From an uncultured Alistipes sp. (lineage in GTDB: Bacteria > Bacteroidota > Bacteroidia > Bacteroidales > Rikenellaceae), in NCBI GenBank assembly GCA_947178455.1, contig CAMWYI010000106.1, positions 1 through 5,837 on the forward strand: a stretch of DNA of 5,837 nt, given 5' to 3'. Positions 5,716 to 5,837 of the stretch are shown one piece after another. The position numbers and the translations under genes were made by a program. The notes beneath the pieces are model-generated. The model had not been told where the DNA came from. It did no database searches and saw nothing but the letters and a program-made list of their open reading frames with translations. The first letter of the stretch is position 1. Each line of letters begins with the position of its first letter.

Positions 5716-5837
5716 ATGGGATTACTCGAAGGTACAGTCGCCGTCGTCACGGGTGCGGCTCGGGGAATCGGCAAAGCCATCGCTTTGCAATTCGCCAAAG
5801 AGGGTGCCGATGTATCATTCACCGATCTCGTCATCGA
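5716..5837 (+). CDS. fabG: 3-oxoacyl-[ACP] reductase, N-terminal fragment
   Basis: Forty codons of a short-chain dehydrogenase/reductase are visible before the window ends, so the C-terminus is missing. The translation begins MGLLEGTVAVVTGAARGIGK and continues AIALQFAKEGADVSFTDLVI. This is the first beta-alpha-beta of a Rossmann fold with the TGxxxGIG cofactor loop TGAARGIG at residues 12-19. The catalytic Ser-Tyr-Lys lies beyond the edge, so family membership is sure but FabG specifically rests on resemblance of the N-terminus to Bacteroidota FabG proteins. FabG reduces 3-oxoacyl-ACP with NADPH in the type II fatty-acid elongation cycle in the cytosol. The start is chosen because the next upstream sequence is a promoter-bearing AT-rich leader and the protein begins exactly where the family does. 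It is divergent from glyA. Confidence 0.85.
   Translation, partial: MGLLEGTVAVVTGAARGIGKAIALQFAKEGADVSFTDLVI

Overview
The window looks like ordinary chromosomal housekeeping DNA from a fairly GC-rich member of the Bacteroidota. The Alistipes/Rikenellaceae neighbourhood is my best guess, made from remembered protein resemblance and base composition, not from a search. Supporting signs are the Bacteroidota-type DnaN, GlyA and FabG N-termini, A-rich leaders without Shine-Dalgarno sites, and promoter-like TTTG / TAnnTTTG elements (the -33/-7 consensus of this phylum) in the AT-rich gaps. Every real gene is densely packed and intact; only the first and last are cut by the window edges.

Layout. 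At the left edge, on the minus strand, is the N-terminal 210 codons of the DNA polymerase III sliding clamp (dnaN). Upstream of it on the same strand, 33 bp away, is a uridine-phosphorylase-like nucleoside phosphorylase; the two probably share a transcript read leftward from a promoter near 1578-1608. A 239-bp divergent gap follows. It leads into a rightward pair: an NlpE-like lipoprotein and, 10 bp later, an M20-family metallodipeptidase. That pair runs head-on, with a 15-bp gap, into a second leftward unit made of glyA (serine hydroxymethyltransferase) followed by a DUF2461 protein. Divergent from glyA, across a 145-bp promoter region, is the start of a rightward short-chain dehydrogenase, almost certainly fabG, cut by the right edge.

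The genes cover DNA replication, nucleoside salvage, peptide breakdown, one-carbon metabolism and fatty-acid synthesis, plus a lipoprotein and a protein of unknown function. Nothing indicates a mobile element, defence system, CRISPR array, RNA gene or other accessory system. The points worth a second look are modest: overlapping face-to-face promoter-like elements before the nucleoside phosphorylase, a short palindrome lying over both predicted -33 positions of the glyA/fabG pair, the in-frame spacing of glyA and the DUF2461 gene, and the pairing of an NlpE-like lipoprotein that lacks the CXXC motif with a dipeptidase. I found no convincing undescribed system.
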